Shown: piece after piece, positions 27,834-34,863 of the stretch
Numbering within the stretch: position 1 is the first letter of the stretch
Layout of the letters: the number at the start of each line of letters is the position of its first letter
Source of the DNA: Aeromonas simiae
GTDB taxonomy: Bacteria > Pseudomonadota > Gammaproteobacteria > Enterobacterales > Aeromonadaceae
NCBI RefSeq assembly: GCF_000820125.1
Contig: NZ_CDBY01000021.1
Location: forward strand, 1-51,655
Direction: 5' to 3'
Length of the DNA: 51,655 nucleotides
Translations under genes and position numbers: made by a program
The notes under the pieces: model-generated
What the model saw: only the letters and a program-made list of their open reading frames with translations
The model's database searches: none
What the model was told of the DNA's origin: nothing

Positions 27834-27865
27834 AAAATGGTGTAAATCTTTATAAAATGGTATAA
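27834..27865. repeat. Tandem direct repeat upstream of isocitrate dehydrogenase
   Basis: AAAATGGTGTAA (27834-27845) and AAAATGGTATAA (27854-27865) match in 11 of 12 positions and are offset by exactly 20 bp (two helical turns). A partial third copy, TGGTTGTAA, is at 27822-27830. The repeats fall in the AT-rich promoter region 44-75 bases before the ATG, suggesting an activator or repressor site. Confidence 0.6.
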
Positions 27866-27908
27866 GAAACACCGACTTCTACCTCTTTATGTACCTCGGA
27901 AGTGCCCT

Positions 27909-28916
27909 ATGTCCAAAACCAGAATTACCGTCATCCCGGGCGACGGCATCGGCCCCAGCATCATCGACTCCGCCATTCAAATTTTGCAGCACGCCGGCTG
28001 CGACTTCGACTACGACTACGCCGACGCCGGCCTGGTTGCCCTCGAAAAGCACGGTGAACTGCTGCCACAAGCCACCTTGGATCTCATCGAGCGCAACAAG
28101 GTGAGCCTCAAGGGCCCCCTCACCACCCCGGTCGGTGGCGGCTTCACCTCCATCAACGTCTCCCTGCGCAAGAAGTTCAACCTCTACGCCAACGTGCGCC
28201 CGGTCATCTCCTTCAAGGGCACCAAGAGCCGCTACGAGAACATCGACATCATCACGGTGCGCGAGAACACCGAGGGGATGTACTCAGGTGCGGGCCAAAA
28301 GCGCAGCGACGACAACAACAGCGCCGAGGCGATGAGCATCATCACCCGCGAAGGGGCAGAACGCATCGCCACCTTCGCCTTCGAGCTGGCCAAGAACGAG
28401 GGACGCAAGAAGGTCACCGTGGTACACAAGGCCAACATCCTCAAGTCCACCTCTGGCCTGTTCCTGGAGGTGGCCCGTCAGGTGGCAGCCCGCTATCCGG
28501 AGATCCAGTGCGAAGAGATGATCGTCGACGCCGCCTGCATGAATCTGGTGATGTACCCGGAGCGCTTCGATGTCATGGTCACCACCAACCTGTTCGGTGA
28601 CATCCTCTCGGATCTGTGCGCCGGTCTGGTCGGGGGGCTTGGCATGGCGCCGGGCGCCAACATCGGCAGTGGCGCCGCCATCTTCGAGGCGGTGCACGGC
28701 TCGGCACCGGACATCGCTGGCAAGAACATCGCCAACCCCACCTCGGTCATCCTGGCCTCAGTGCAGATGCTGGAGTACCTCGGCATGCAAGAGAAGGCCG
28801 AACGCATTCTGGGGGCCGTGCGCGCCACCATCGAAGCCGGTGAGCATGTCACCCGCGATCTCGGCGGCAGCGCCAGCACGGACGAGTTTACCCAGGCCGT
28901 CATTGCCCGCCTGTAA
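27909..28916 (+). CDS. Isocitrate dehydrogenase, NAD-type (335 aa)
   Basis: The enzyme oxidatively decarboxylates isocitrate to 2-oxoglutarate in the TCA cycle. The 335-residue protein belongs to the short beta-decarboxylating dehydrogenases. It has the substrate loop SINVSLRKKFNLYANVRPV, the ENTEGMYSG motif, the catalytic Lys in VVHKANILKSTSGLF and the Asp metal ligands in TTNLFGDILSDLCAG. The coenzyme segment HGSAPDIAGKNIANPTS has Asp-Ile where NADP enzymes have Lys-Tyr, which predicts NAD preference. E. coli-type NADP Icd is about 416 aa, so this is a different class. A close alternative, isopropylmalate dehydrogenase, is less likely because of the ENTEGMYSG variant. Tandem repeats lie in its promoter. 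Confidence 0.9.
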   Translation: MSKTRITVIPGDGIGPSIIDSAIQILQHAGCDFDYDYADAGLVALEKHGELLPQATLDLIERNKVSLKGPLTTPVGGGFTSINVSLRKKFNLYANVRPVISFKGTKSRYENIDIITVRENTEGMYSGAGQKRSDDNNSAEAMSIITREGAERIATFAFELAKNEGRKKVTVVHKANILKSTSGLFLEVARQVAARYPEIQCEEMIVDAACMNLVMYPERFDVMVTTNLFGDILSDLCAGLVGGLGMAPGANIGSGAAIFEAVHGSAPDIAGKNIANPTSVILASVQMLEYLGMQEKAERILGAVRATIEAGEHVTRDLGGSASTDEFTQAVIARL

Positions 28917-28931
28917 CCACTTTACGACGAG

Positions 28932-28959
28932 AAAAGGGAGCCAACGGCTCCCTTTTTTT
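28932..28959 (+). terminator. Terminator of isocitrate dehydrogenase
   Basis: An 11-bp stem (28932-28942 with 28946-28956) with a three-base loop followed by a run of seven T residues. Confidence 0.93.
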
Positions 28960-29029
28960 GTGGGTGGCGCCCCCTCTTCCCGTAACACCATGAGCTATGG
29001 TTGAGGGCAGGAAACAGGGAGATTCCACC

Positions 29030-29464
29030 ATGCGCTTGCTGCTCGCATTGATGCTCATATCGCTGCCAGCCATGGGGCTGGAGAAGCCGGATGTCACCGC
29101 CTGGAAACAGGCGCAGGAGCTGCCCAACAACGCCCCACTGGAGACCTCGCTGGACAGCAACGGCCTGTTGGGCCGCTCGTCGCGCTACAGCATGGGGCTC
29201 GACGTGAAGATCGACCGCAACGGCCAGCAGACCATTACCCCCTACCATCAGCTCAACCTGACCCCGGAGAAGAGCGTCTCCCTCTCGTTTGAGCACTACA
29301 AGCCGAGGGTCAAGTTCAAGGCCGGTGGCATCAACACGGCGGTCAAGCTCAGGGGGGACGGGCTGAAACTGCAATTCAACCCGACCGACAAACGCATCCC
29401 GCTACAGGTCGAGGTCAAACTGACCGACGACGAGTCCAGCCTGCGCTTCGATTACCGCTTCTGA
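29030..29464 (+). CDS. Hypothetical secreted protein
   Basis: The 144-residue product has a signal peptide (hydrophobic residues 2-16, likely cut near MGLEKP). The mature part is rich in alternating polar and hydrophobic residues, for example [30 protein letters not shown], and ends in FDYRF. The beta pattern and terminal aromatic residue recall small outer-membrane or periplasmic beta proteins, but I do not recognise the family. The ATG at 29030 is chosen at the signal peptide; CAGGGAGA upstream could be the ribosome binding site. The last 13 bases overlap the 3' end of convergent rlmM. Confidence 0.75.
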   Translation: MRLLLALMLISLPAMGLEKPDVTAWKQAQELPNNAPLETSLDSNGLLGRSSRYSMGLDVKIDRNGQQTITPYHQLNLTPEKSVSLSFEHYKPRVKFKAGGINTAVKLRGDGLKLQFNPTDKRIPLQVEVKLTDDESSLRFDYRF

Positions 29465-30555
29465 GACTGAGGCACCAGCTTGGAGAGGGCATAACGGTTA
29501 TAGACGTGTACCGTGATCTCCTCGCGATCGTGATAGAGCTGCTTGGCCTGGATGACAAAACTCGGATCGACCTCGGCCAACCGCTCGCGCAGCACATTCA
29601 GGTTGTGCTCGGCCTCGACGAAGCGCTTCTTCATCGGCAGCTTGAGGTTGAAGATCGCCTCCTGGCACAGTCCATCCTGGAACCAGTCCGCCACCATGTG
29701 CACCACCCGTGCCGGCTTGTCGACCATGTCACACACCAGCCAGTAGTTATTCTTCTTGACCGGCTTCCACTGGAAGCCGTCTTCGCGCAGGTGCTTCACC
29801 TGGCCGGTCTCCATCAGGGAGTCAGCCATCATGCCGTTATCGACGGCGGTGACCATCATGCCACGGCGCACCAGCTGATAGGTCCAGCCCCCTGGGCAGG
29901 CGCCGAGATCGACCGCCTTCATGCCCGAGGTCAGGCGCACGTCCCACTCCTCTTTCGGTACGAAGACGTGGAACGCCTCCTCGAGCTTGAGGGTGGAGCG
30001 GCTCGGGGCATCGGAGGGGAAGCGCAGGCGCGGGATCCCCATGTGGAACTCGGAGTTGTTGAACGAGTAGGAGTAGCCGAGCAGCACATGGTCGGTGGCC
30101 AGGAAGAAGGCGTGGAACACCGGGCGATGCCGGGTCTCTTTCTGGGTCAGGATCTCGTTGCTGCGCAGGGCTTGGCGCAGGGGGACGGTGAACTTACGGC
30201 AAAAACCCGACAACTCCTTGGCCTCGTTGGTGTCGGCGGTCTCAACCCGCAGATCGCCGCAGATGGCGTAGCCACGGCAGGCGTCGACGATAGGGCGGAT
30301 GCGATCGCCCGGATCGAGATCGGAGAGATCGTGGGTCAGCACCAGCATCTGGCGGGCGAAGATCAGCTCGCGGAAGGGGAGCTTGCGCGCCAGCAGATCG
30401 GCCTGCCCCTCTTCATACAGCTCGAAGAGCACATAGCCGCTGTCGTCCTTGACCCGGGCAAAACCGTAGCATTGCAGCTCGCTGGCTCGCTCGGTGATCT
30501 CTGCCGCCGCCTCCTTCTCGAAGCCGGGACGGCAATAAATCAGCAGGTTATTCAT
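29452..30555 (-). CDS. rlmM: 23S rRNA 2'-O-ribose C2498 methyltransferase RlmM
   Basis: RlmM methylates the ribose of cytidine 2498 of 23S rRNA using S-adenosylmethionine before the ribosome subunit is complete. The 367-residue protein (E. coli 366) has an N-terminal THUMP-like RNA-binding half and a C-terminal Rossmann methyltransferase. The methyltransferase motif I is [21 protein letters not shown], and the catalytic K-D-K-E type residues lie in LVCDMVDKP and [11 protein letters not shown]. The start at 30555 has GGAGGAAAG upstream. It overlaps the ygdD stop by eight bases. Last gene of gcvA-hydrolase-ygdD-rlmM; in E. coli gcvA-ygdD-rlmM are also linked. Confidence 0.96.
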   Translation of the reverse strand: MNNLLIYCRPGFEKEAAAEITERASELQCYGFARVKDDSGYVLFELYEEGQADLLARKLPFRELIFARQMLVLTHDLSDLDPGDRIRPIVDACRGYAICGDLRVETADTNEAKELSGFCRKFTVPLRQALRSNEILTQKETRHRPVFHAFFLATDHVLLGYSYSFNNSEFHMGIPRLRFPSDAPSRSTLKLEEAFHVFVPKEEWDVRLTSGMKAVDLGACPGGWTYQLVRRGMMVTAVDNGMMADSLMETGQVKHLREDGFQWKPVKKNNYWLVCDMVDKPARVVHMVADWFQDGLCQEAIFNLKLPMKKRFVEAEHNLNVLRERLAEVDPSFVIQAKQLYHDREEITVHVYNRYALSKLVPQSQKR

Positions 30556-30934
30556 TCTTTCCTCCAAGACGACAGCCAACCCAGATCAGAGTTGCCCATC
30601 CCAACATGAAACAGAGTCCGCCGGCCGGGGTCAGCAGGCCGATCCCCTTGGTGCCGAGCAGCACCATGGCATAGATGCTACCGGAAAAACCCAGGGTCCC
30701 CAGCACGAACAGGGCGCAGGCAATGGCCACGGCCCGCCCGCGCAGGGAAGAGATCCCGAGCGCAAGCAGCGCCAGGGCATGGATAAATTGGTACTGCACC
30801 GCACTGTGAAAGGCGGAGAGCTTGTCGGCCGCGATGCCGGTGGCAGGCAGGCCGTGGGCGCCATACGCCCCCAGCGCCGTGGCCGAGAGGCCAAACAGGG
30901 CGGCCAGCACCACCCAGTGACGTTTTTCACTCAT
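30548..30934 (-). CDS. ygdD: DUF423 membrane protein YgdD
   Basis: The 128-residue inner-membrane protein (E. coli YgdD 131) has four hydrophobic segments and the DUF423 signatures [22 protein letters not shown] and [12 protein letters not shown]. Its function is unknown. The start overlaps the upstream hydrolase stop as ATGA and its stop overlaps rlmM, so the four-gene operon is translationally coupled. Position and sequence both support the call. Confidence 0.92.
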   Translation of the reverse strand: MSEKRHWVVLAALFGLSATALGAYGAHGLPATGIAADKLSAFHSAVQYQFIHALALLALGISSLRGRAVAIACALFVLGTLGFSGSIYAMVLLGTKGIGLLTPAGGLCFMLGWATLIWVGCRLGGKNE

Positions 30935-31557
30935 GACGCTCGTTCCTCGATAAAGCGGGTGATAAGACCCGCCGCCAGGCTCAGGTTGGCCGCTTCGTCA
31001 CGCCCGCTCGCCTTGCGCGGTACAAAACTGTGGTCCCCATCGGGGATCCAGTGCTTGCTCACCCGCGCCGAGAAGGGAAAATCGGCCAGCTCGGCACGCG
31101 AGCCAAAACTGTCGCGCTCCCCTTGCAGCAGCAGGGTGGGCGTCTGGATCGACTTGAGCACTTCGCCACGCCAGCGCTCCGGCTTGCCGACCGGATGAAA
31201 GGGGTAGCCCAGCAGCACCAGCCCGGCGACGCCGCTCTCATCGGCCAGCTCGGCCGCCATCCGTCCCCCCATCGACTTGCCGGCCAGAAACAACCTGGGG
31301 TGGGCAAAGCGCGCCATCATGGAGCGCCAGTGATCCAGCAGCTGCGGGGCCCGATCGGGCGGACGCCGCTTGCCGCTCTCGGCCATGGCGATCATATAGG
31401 GAAAGTTAAAGCGCACCACCTCGATATCGGCACCAGCCAGCAACTCGCTCAGGCGGGCCAGAAAGGGGTGATCCATGCCAGCCCCCGCCCCATGGGCCAG
31501 CAGCAGACGCACTGGCGCCGCCGGATCGCCTGCGCGCACCCACGCGTGCTCACTCAT
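30931..31557 (-). CDS. Alpha/beta hydrolase inserted in the gcvA operon
   Basis: The 208-residue protein is a small alpha/beta hydrolase of the KANL3/Tex30-like or dienelactone hydrolase-like type. It shows LLLAHGAGAGMDHPF (oxyanion region), the nucleophile elbow LFLAGKSMGGRMAAELA with Ser95, a TPTLLLQGERDSFG strand carrying an acid and a C-terminal DGDHSFVPR with the catalytic His. No signal peptide. The substrate is unknown. The ATG at 31557 overlaps the gcvA stop and its stop overlaps the ygdD start, both as ATGA. In the E. coli gcvA-ygdD-rlmM operon this gene is absent, so it is an added cargo gene whose product may be coordinated with the others. Confidence 0.85.
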   Translation of the reverse strand: MSEHAWVRAGDPAAPVRLLLAHGAGAGMDHPFLARLSELLAGADIEVVRFNFPYMIAMAESGKRRPPDRAPQLLDHWRSMMARFAHPRLFLAGKSMGGRMAAELADESGVAGLVLLGYPFHPVGKPERWRGEVLKSIQTPTLLLQGERDSFGSRAELADFPFSARVSKHWIPDGDHSFVPRKASGRDEAANLSLAAGLITRFIEERAS

Positions 31558-32471
31558 GCCGACACCTGGGAGAGGCGGCGCGCCTCCTCCTGCTCCACCA
31601 GCTCGAGCATCCAGTCGCGAAACGCCACTATCTTGCCGAGATCGGCCTGCTGCTCCTGGCACACCAGATAGAAGGCGTTCTTGCTCACCAGCACCTGCTC
31701 GAACGGGCAGATGAGGCGACCCGCATCGATCTCGGGCTGGGCCAGCACGCTGTGGCCAAGGGCCACCCCCTGACCATGAATGGCGGCCTGGATCACCATG
31801 GTGGAGTGGCTGAAGATGGGCCCCTGATTGACGTTGGGCGCATCGATGCCGAGCTGACGGAACCACGCCTTCCAGTCGCGGCGCGAGGTGTCGTGCAGCA
31901 GGGTGTGGCCGGTCAGATCCTGGGGGGTACGCAGCGGTTTGGGGCCGGTCAGCAGCAGCGGCGAGCAGACCGGGATCAGGTACTCGGTGTGCAGCTTGTC
32001 GGCCCGCACTCCCGGCCAGTTGCCCCGGCCATAGTAGATGGCCACGTCCACGTCATCGGTGAGCGAGCCTTCGTCCATGTCGACCGCCTTGATGCGCACA
32101 TCGATATCCGGGTGGCGCTCACTAAAGCGCACCAGCCGCGGCACCAGCCACTGGATGGCGAAACTCGGCTGCAACGAGACGGTGAGCGCCCCTTTGGCGC
32201 TGCGCGCCAGCAGCTTGTCGGTCGCCTCTGAAATAGAGGCAAAAATATCCTTGATATCGAGGAAGTAGCCCTGCCCCTCCTCGGTCAGCAGAAGCGAGCG
32301 GTTCTTACGGCGAAACAGCTTGATACCAAGGTACTCCTCGAGCGCCTTGATCTGGTGGCTGATGGCAGCTTGGGTGACAAAAAGTTCTTCTGCAGCCCGG
32401 GTAAAGCTCAGATGCCGAGCAGCCGCCTCGAAGGCCTTGAGCGCATTGAGGGGGGGGAGACGACGCGACAT
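31554..32471 (-). CDS. gcvA: Glycine cleavage system transcriptional regulator GcvA
   Basis: GcvA is a LysR-type regulator that activates the glycine cleavage operon with glycine and represses it with purines; it also activates the gcvB small RNA. The 305-residue protein has the N-terminal winged helix (PLNALKAFEAAARHLSFTRAAEELFVTQAAISHQIKALE) and the C-terminal co-inducer domain, as in E. coli GcvA (305). The ATG at 32471 has GCAGGAG before it. Divergent from gcvB as in Enterobacteria; first gene of the leftward operon with the hydrolase, ygdD and rlmM. Confidence 0.96.
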   Translation of the reverse strand: MSRRLPPLNALKAFEAAARHLSFTRAAEELFVTQAAISHQIKALEEYLGIKLFRRKNRSLLLTEEGQGYFLDIKDIFASISEATDKLLARSAKGALTVSLQPSFAIQWLVPRLVRFSERHPDIDVRIKAVDMDEGSLTDDVDVAIYYGRGNWPGVRADKLHTEYLIPVCSPLLLTGPKPLRTPQDLTGHTLLHDTSRRDWKAWFRQLGIDAPNVNQGPIFSHSTMVIQAAIHGQGVALGHSVLAQPEIDAGRLICPFEQVLVSKNAFYLVCQEQQADLGKIVAFRDWMLELVEQEEARRLSQVSA

Positions 32472-32497
32472 GACTCCTGCCGAAAAGATGAGTTTTT

Positions 32498-32515
32498 CTA
32501 ATGAACGGCATTATA
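32498..32515 (-). promoter_or_regulatory. gcvA -10 box and CTAAT motif
   Basis: On the minus strand a perfect TATAAT is at 32515-32510; no good -35 is seen. CTAAT, the core of known GcvA binding sites, lies at 32498-32502 on the plus strand within the gcvA leader, consistent with autoregulation, which is known in E. coli. Confidence 0.5.
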
Positions 32516-32524
32516 AATTGTCGG

Positions 32525-32553
32525 TTGCCAGCCCACCAGCGAATAAACATAAT
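32525..32553 (+). promoter_or_regulatory. Promoter of gcvB
   Basis: TTGCCA (32525-32530), 17-bp spacer and CATAAT (32548-32553) predict a start near 32560, which gives a GcvB of about 189 nt ending at the terminator. Confidence 0.7.
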
Positions 32554-32559
32554 TCGCGT

Positions 32560-32748
32560 CAACAATTCGTTGTCATATGGCTCGCATCCATGATGCCTGC
32601 TCGATGTGCGGCCTCTGCCGGAGCCCATGGCGACCGATTGTGGTGTTGTGTTCTCTTCCCCGTGCGGGGAGAAAAGGTTCAAATCCTCCGATTTGACCCT
32701 GTCTGTCATCTGAATAGCTTGGCGCCTTCCTGTGTTGGCGCCTTTTTT
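32560..32748 (+). ncRNA. gcvB: GcvB small regulatory RNA
   Basis: GcvB is an Hfq-binding small RNA that represses many amino-acid and peptide transporter messages by base pairing. The call rests on position (divergent from gcvA) and on conserved parts recalled from E. coli GcvB: the G/U-rich R1 seed TTGTGGTGTTGTGTT (about 32638-32652) and the R3 segment ACCCTGTCTGTC (32697-32708). A terminal hairpin with six T residues ends it. In between are a hairpin at about 32652-32672 and a near-perfect stem spanning 32677-32699. No reading frame here is credible. The promoter supports a start near 32560; the exact 5' end is inferred. Confidence 0.88.
32721..32748 (+). terminator. GcvB terminator
   Basis: GGCGCC arms (32721-32726 and 32737-32742) enclose a ten-base loop and are followed by six T residues. 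Confidence 0.8.
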
Positions 32749-32953
32749 CTGCCGGCACTGTGCCCCTCCCCTCCCCGCCCTAACACGGTCAGAACGTCCC
32801 GCCTCGGCCTCTGCGCTTAGCCAGAGAGTGGCCGCCCATCGACTCGAGCCGACCCCACTGGATGCCAACACCGTCGTGCCCAAGGGCTGCGCCGCATGGG
32901 CCCATGCGCATGCTCGCCATCAGGCTGAGCCGGGTGGGTTATCGGGGAAGCGG
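32749..32953. other. Spacer between gcvB and dinB with no feature seen
   Basis: About 200 GC-rich bases between the gcvB terminator and the dinB stop. I see no coding frame with a start site, no clear promoter and no strong hairpin. Confidence 0.6.
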
Positions 32954-34015
32954 CTAGAGATCGAAAGAGAGCTGTTCACGGCGCACGCCCACCCCGGCGA
33001 CCAGGCCGATGAGGCGGATCCCCCGGCCCGTCCCCCGCTGCAACCCCTCACGCAGCAGGGAGTGAAGCAGCTCGAGCTGGATGTGATCGCAACTGCGATA
33101 GACGGTGGTCTGCTGGAAATCGGCAAATTTGAGCTTGAGACCGAGCCCGCCGATGGGGCGCTCGCCGTGGTAGCGCAGCAGACGCCGTTGCAACTCGGGC
33201 AGCAATCGCTCGATCTGCTGCCAGCAGAGAGCCTCATCCGGCGGCAGATCGCTCTCATAGGTGGTCTCAACCCCGACCGACTTGCGCTCGCGGCTCACCT
33301 GTACCGGCCGCTCATCACGGCCCCAGATGCGCTCTTGCAGCACGTCTCCCATCTTGCCGAAGTGGCGGTGACACTCCTCTTGCGAGAGGCCCCGTACGTC
33401 CTCGCAGGTGAACAGGCCAAAGGCCGCCAGCCGCTCGGCACTCTTGCGGCCAATGCCGGGGATCTGGGAGAGCGGCAGCTGGCGCACAAACTCATCCACC
33501 TGATGCGGGGCGATGACGAACTGACCATCCGGCTTGTTGTGCTCGGAGGCGATCTTGGCCAGGAACTTATTCGGGGCCACCCCGGCCGAGGCGGTCAATC
33601 CCAGCTCGCGGCGGATGGTCTGGCGGATCTCGGCGGCGATCAGGGTGGCCGAGCCGTCACACTGCGGGCTGCCGGTCACGTCCAGATAGGCTTCGTCGAG
33701 GGAGAGCGGCTCGATGAGCTCGGTATAGCGGCGGAAGATGCCATGCAGCTGACGCGACACCTCCTTGTAATAACTCATGCGCCCCGGCAGCAGCACCAGC
33801 GGCGGGCAGAGTTTGCGCGCCAGCGCCGTCGGCATGGCCGAGCGAACCCCGAAACGGCGCGCCACATAGTTGCAGGTGCAGATGACGCCGCGCCGCTCTG
33901 TCGCGCCCCCCACGGCGATGGGCAGCTCGCACAGCGCCGGGTTGTCGCGCATCTCCACCGCGGCATAGAAGCAGTCCATGTCCACATGGATGATCTTGCG
34001 CACGCCCTCGCTCAC
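32954..34015 (-). CDS. dinB: DNA polymerase IV DinB
   Basis: DinB is a Y-family polymerase that copies past N2-guanine adducts and other lesions. The 353-residue protein (E. coli 351) shows the catalytic residues in HVDMDCFYAAVEMRDNP (Asp12) and EPLSLDEAYLDVTGS. The helix-hairpin-helix LSQIPGIGRKSAERL follows, then the little-finger segment KSVGVETTYESDL. The C-terminus ends QLSFDL, a plausible beta-clamp binding motif in place of E. coli QLVLGL. The start is GTG at 34015 overlapping the upstream stop (GTGA); a GTG at 34003 would begin VRKIIHVDMD like E. coli. It is the second gene of a unit with an HhH protein, behind LexA-like boxes. Confidence 0.95.
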   Translation of the reverse strand: MSEGVRKIIHVDMDCFYAAVEMRDNPALCELPIAVGGATERRGVICTCNYVARRFGVRSAMPTALARKLCPPLVLLPGRMSYYKEVSRQLHGIFRRYTELIEPLSLDEAYLDVTGSPQCDGSATLIAAEIRQTIRRELGLTASAGVAPNKFLAKIASEHNKPDGQFVIAPHQVDEFVRQLPLSQIPGIGRKSAERLAAFGLFTCEDVRGLSQEECHRHFGKMGDVLQERIWGRDERPVQVSRERKSVGVETTYESDLPPDEALCWQQIERLLPELQRRLLRYHGERPIGGLGLKLKFADFQQTTVYRSCDHIQLELLHSLLREGLQRGTGRGIRLIGLVAGVGVRREQLSFDL

Positions 34016-34263
34016 CGGGGGCGCTCCTCACCGTGCTGACGCGCCAGCGCAATGGCGGCGGTGATGGCGGCGTGCGCCTGCGGGCTGTTGCGCCAACAGG
34101 TCGAGCCGAGCATCAGGGAAAGGGTGCGCAGCAGCTCATCCGCCTCGCTCTGCGCCAGGATCGCCAGACTGTCGATGCCCACGGCCTCGAGCCGGGTCAA
34201 CACGGTCGGCCCCACCCCCTTGAGGGAGAGCAGTGCCGTGCGCTCGGACGATGAAAACCCCAT
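34012..34263 (-). CDS. Helix-hairpin-helix protein cotranscribed with dinB
   Basis: The 83-residue protein contains a helix-hairpin-helix DNA-binding motif, LLSLKGVGPTVLTRLEAVGI (residues 11-30), then helical segments with a Leu-rich LLRTLSLML and a His-rich C-terminus. It is too short to be an enzyme. The Cdd1-like HhH family is a possible relative. The stop overlaps the dinB start as GTGA, so translation is coupled; a small HhH protein made with polymerase IV could be an accessory DNA-binding factor, but that is inference. An AAGGAGG ribosome binding site precedes the ATG. Confidence 0.82.
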   Translation of the reverse strand: MGFSSSERTALLSLKGVGPTVLTRLEAVGIDSLAILAQSEADELLRTLSLMLGSTCWRNSPQAHAAITAAIALARQHGEERPR

Positions 34264-34277
34264 GGCCGCCTCCTTAA

Positions 34278-34293
34278 CTGGATAAAAACCCAG
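34278..34293. promoter_or_regulatory. LexA-like SOS box, proximal
   Basis: CTG-N10-CAG in the form aaCTGGATAAAAACCCAGta, 15 bases upstream of the HhH start, overlapping a minus-strand -10 TATACT (34297-34292). The outer arms fit the LexA consensus; the middle is AT-rich. Confidence 0.6.
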
Positions 34294-34307
34294 TATACCC
34301 CAGTTAA

Positions 34308-34323
34308 CTGCCAGTTTTGACAG
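34308..34323. promoter_or_regulatory. Second LexA-like box
   Basis: CTG-N10-CAG (CTGCCAGTTTTGACAG), 30 bp from the first box start. The spacer is less AT-rich, so it is the weaker candidate. Confidence 0.35.
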
Positions 34324-34380
34324 CCCCCAGATAGGAAAAGCGGCCTATCTCTCTCATTTCATTGCCGAGGAGTCATCACC

Positions 34381-34587
34381 ATGCGAGCCGTTATCTTCAT
34401 CCTGAGCCTGTTGGCCCTGCCGCTGAGCGCCAAGAACCACCCGACCGCCGAGTGCCGCTGGTTGTATGACCGGATGGCCGCCCTCGAGCTGGCCATCAAG
34501 CAGGGGGATACCCTAGGTACCCGGGAGGAGCTGGCGCGCTGGCGGGTGGAGTTTCATAACAAACAGTGCCGCCAGTACGACTACTGA
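34381..34587 (+). CDS. Small secreted protein
   Basis: The 68-residue protein has a signal peptide (FILSLLALPLSA, cleavage likely after Ala17). The mature domain of about 50 residues has two cysteines (Cys25 and Cys63) that may form a disulfide, and helical sequence such as LYDRMAALELAIKQGD. GAGGAG lies about nine bases upstream of the ATG. I do not recognise the family. It is divergent from the dinB operon and convergent with the nqr operon. Confidence 0.8.
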   Translation: MRAVIFILSLLALPLSAKNHPTAECRWLYDRMAALELAIKQGDTLGTREELARWRVEFHNKQCRQYDY

Positions 34588-34600
34588 GGCGATGGGGAGG

Positions 34601-34636
34601 AAAAAAGCGGCGGGGCCCAGTGGGCCCCGTCGTTGC
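34601..34636 (-). terminator. Terminator of the nqr operon
   Basis: Read leftward, a GC-rich stem (34607-34618 with 34622-34633, one mismatch) closes a three-base AGT loop and is followed by six T residues (34606-34601), just after the nqrM stop. Confidence 0.85.
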
Positions 34637-34637
34637 A

Positions 34638-34862
34638 TTACAGGATGCGGTTCTCTTCGAGCATCTTGCGGCGCGCCTCCTCGGCGGCCATCTTCTTCTT
34701 GCGATTGTCACACGGCTCGGGACAGTCGCACTCCTTCTCGATGCCGATGGAGCCAAGCCCCCCGCACGAGCCGGAGATGGTCTTCTTCTTGACGATGTAG
34801 CCGATGGCCATGCCCAGCACCACCAACAGGAAGACGACAAAGGTAATCAGGAAGACTTGCAT
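34638..34862 (-). CDS. nqrM: Na+-NQR maturation protein NqrM
   Basis: NqrM is a small membrane protein needed to assemble the sodium-pumping NADH:quinone reductase, probably by delivering iron to the NqrD/NqrE site. The 74-residue protein has one N-terminal membrane helix (residues 3-23) and then cysteines: CGGLGSIGIEKECDCPEPC, the pattern of the DUF539/NqrM family. It is the last gene of nqrABCDEF-apbE-nqrM, one base after apbE. All features fit the family. Confidence 0.93.
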   Translation of the reverse strand: MQVFLITFVVFLLVVLGMAIGYIVKKKTISGSCGGLGSIGIEKECDCPEPCDNRKKKMAAEEARRKMLEENRIL

Positions 34863-34863
34863 A

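Noticed and set aside
32660..32700. tRNA T-arm-like GGTTCAAATCC
   Set aside because: No acceptor, D or anticodon arm can be built around it; it is a stem of the GcvB RNA.
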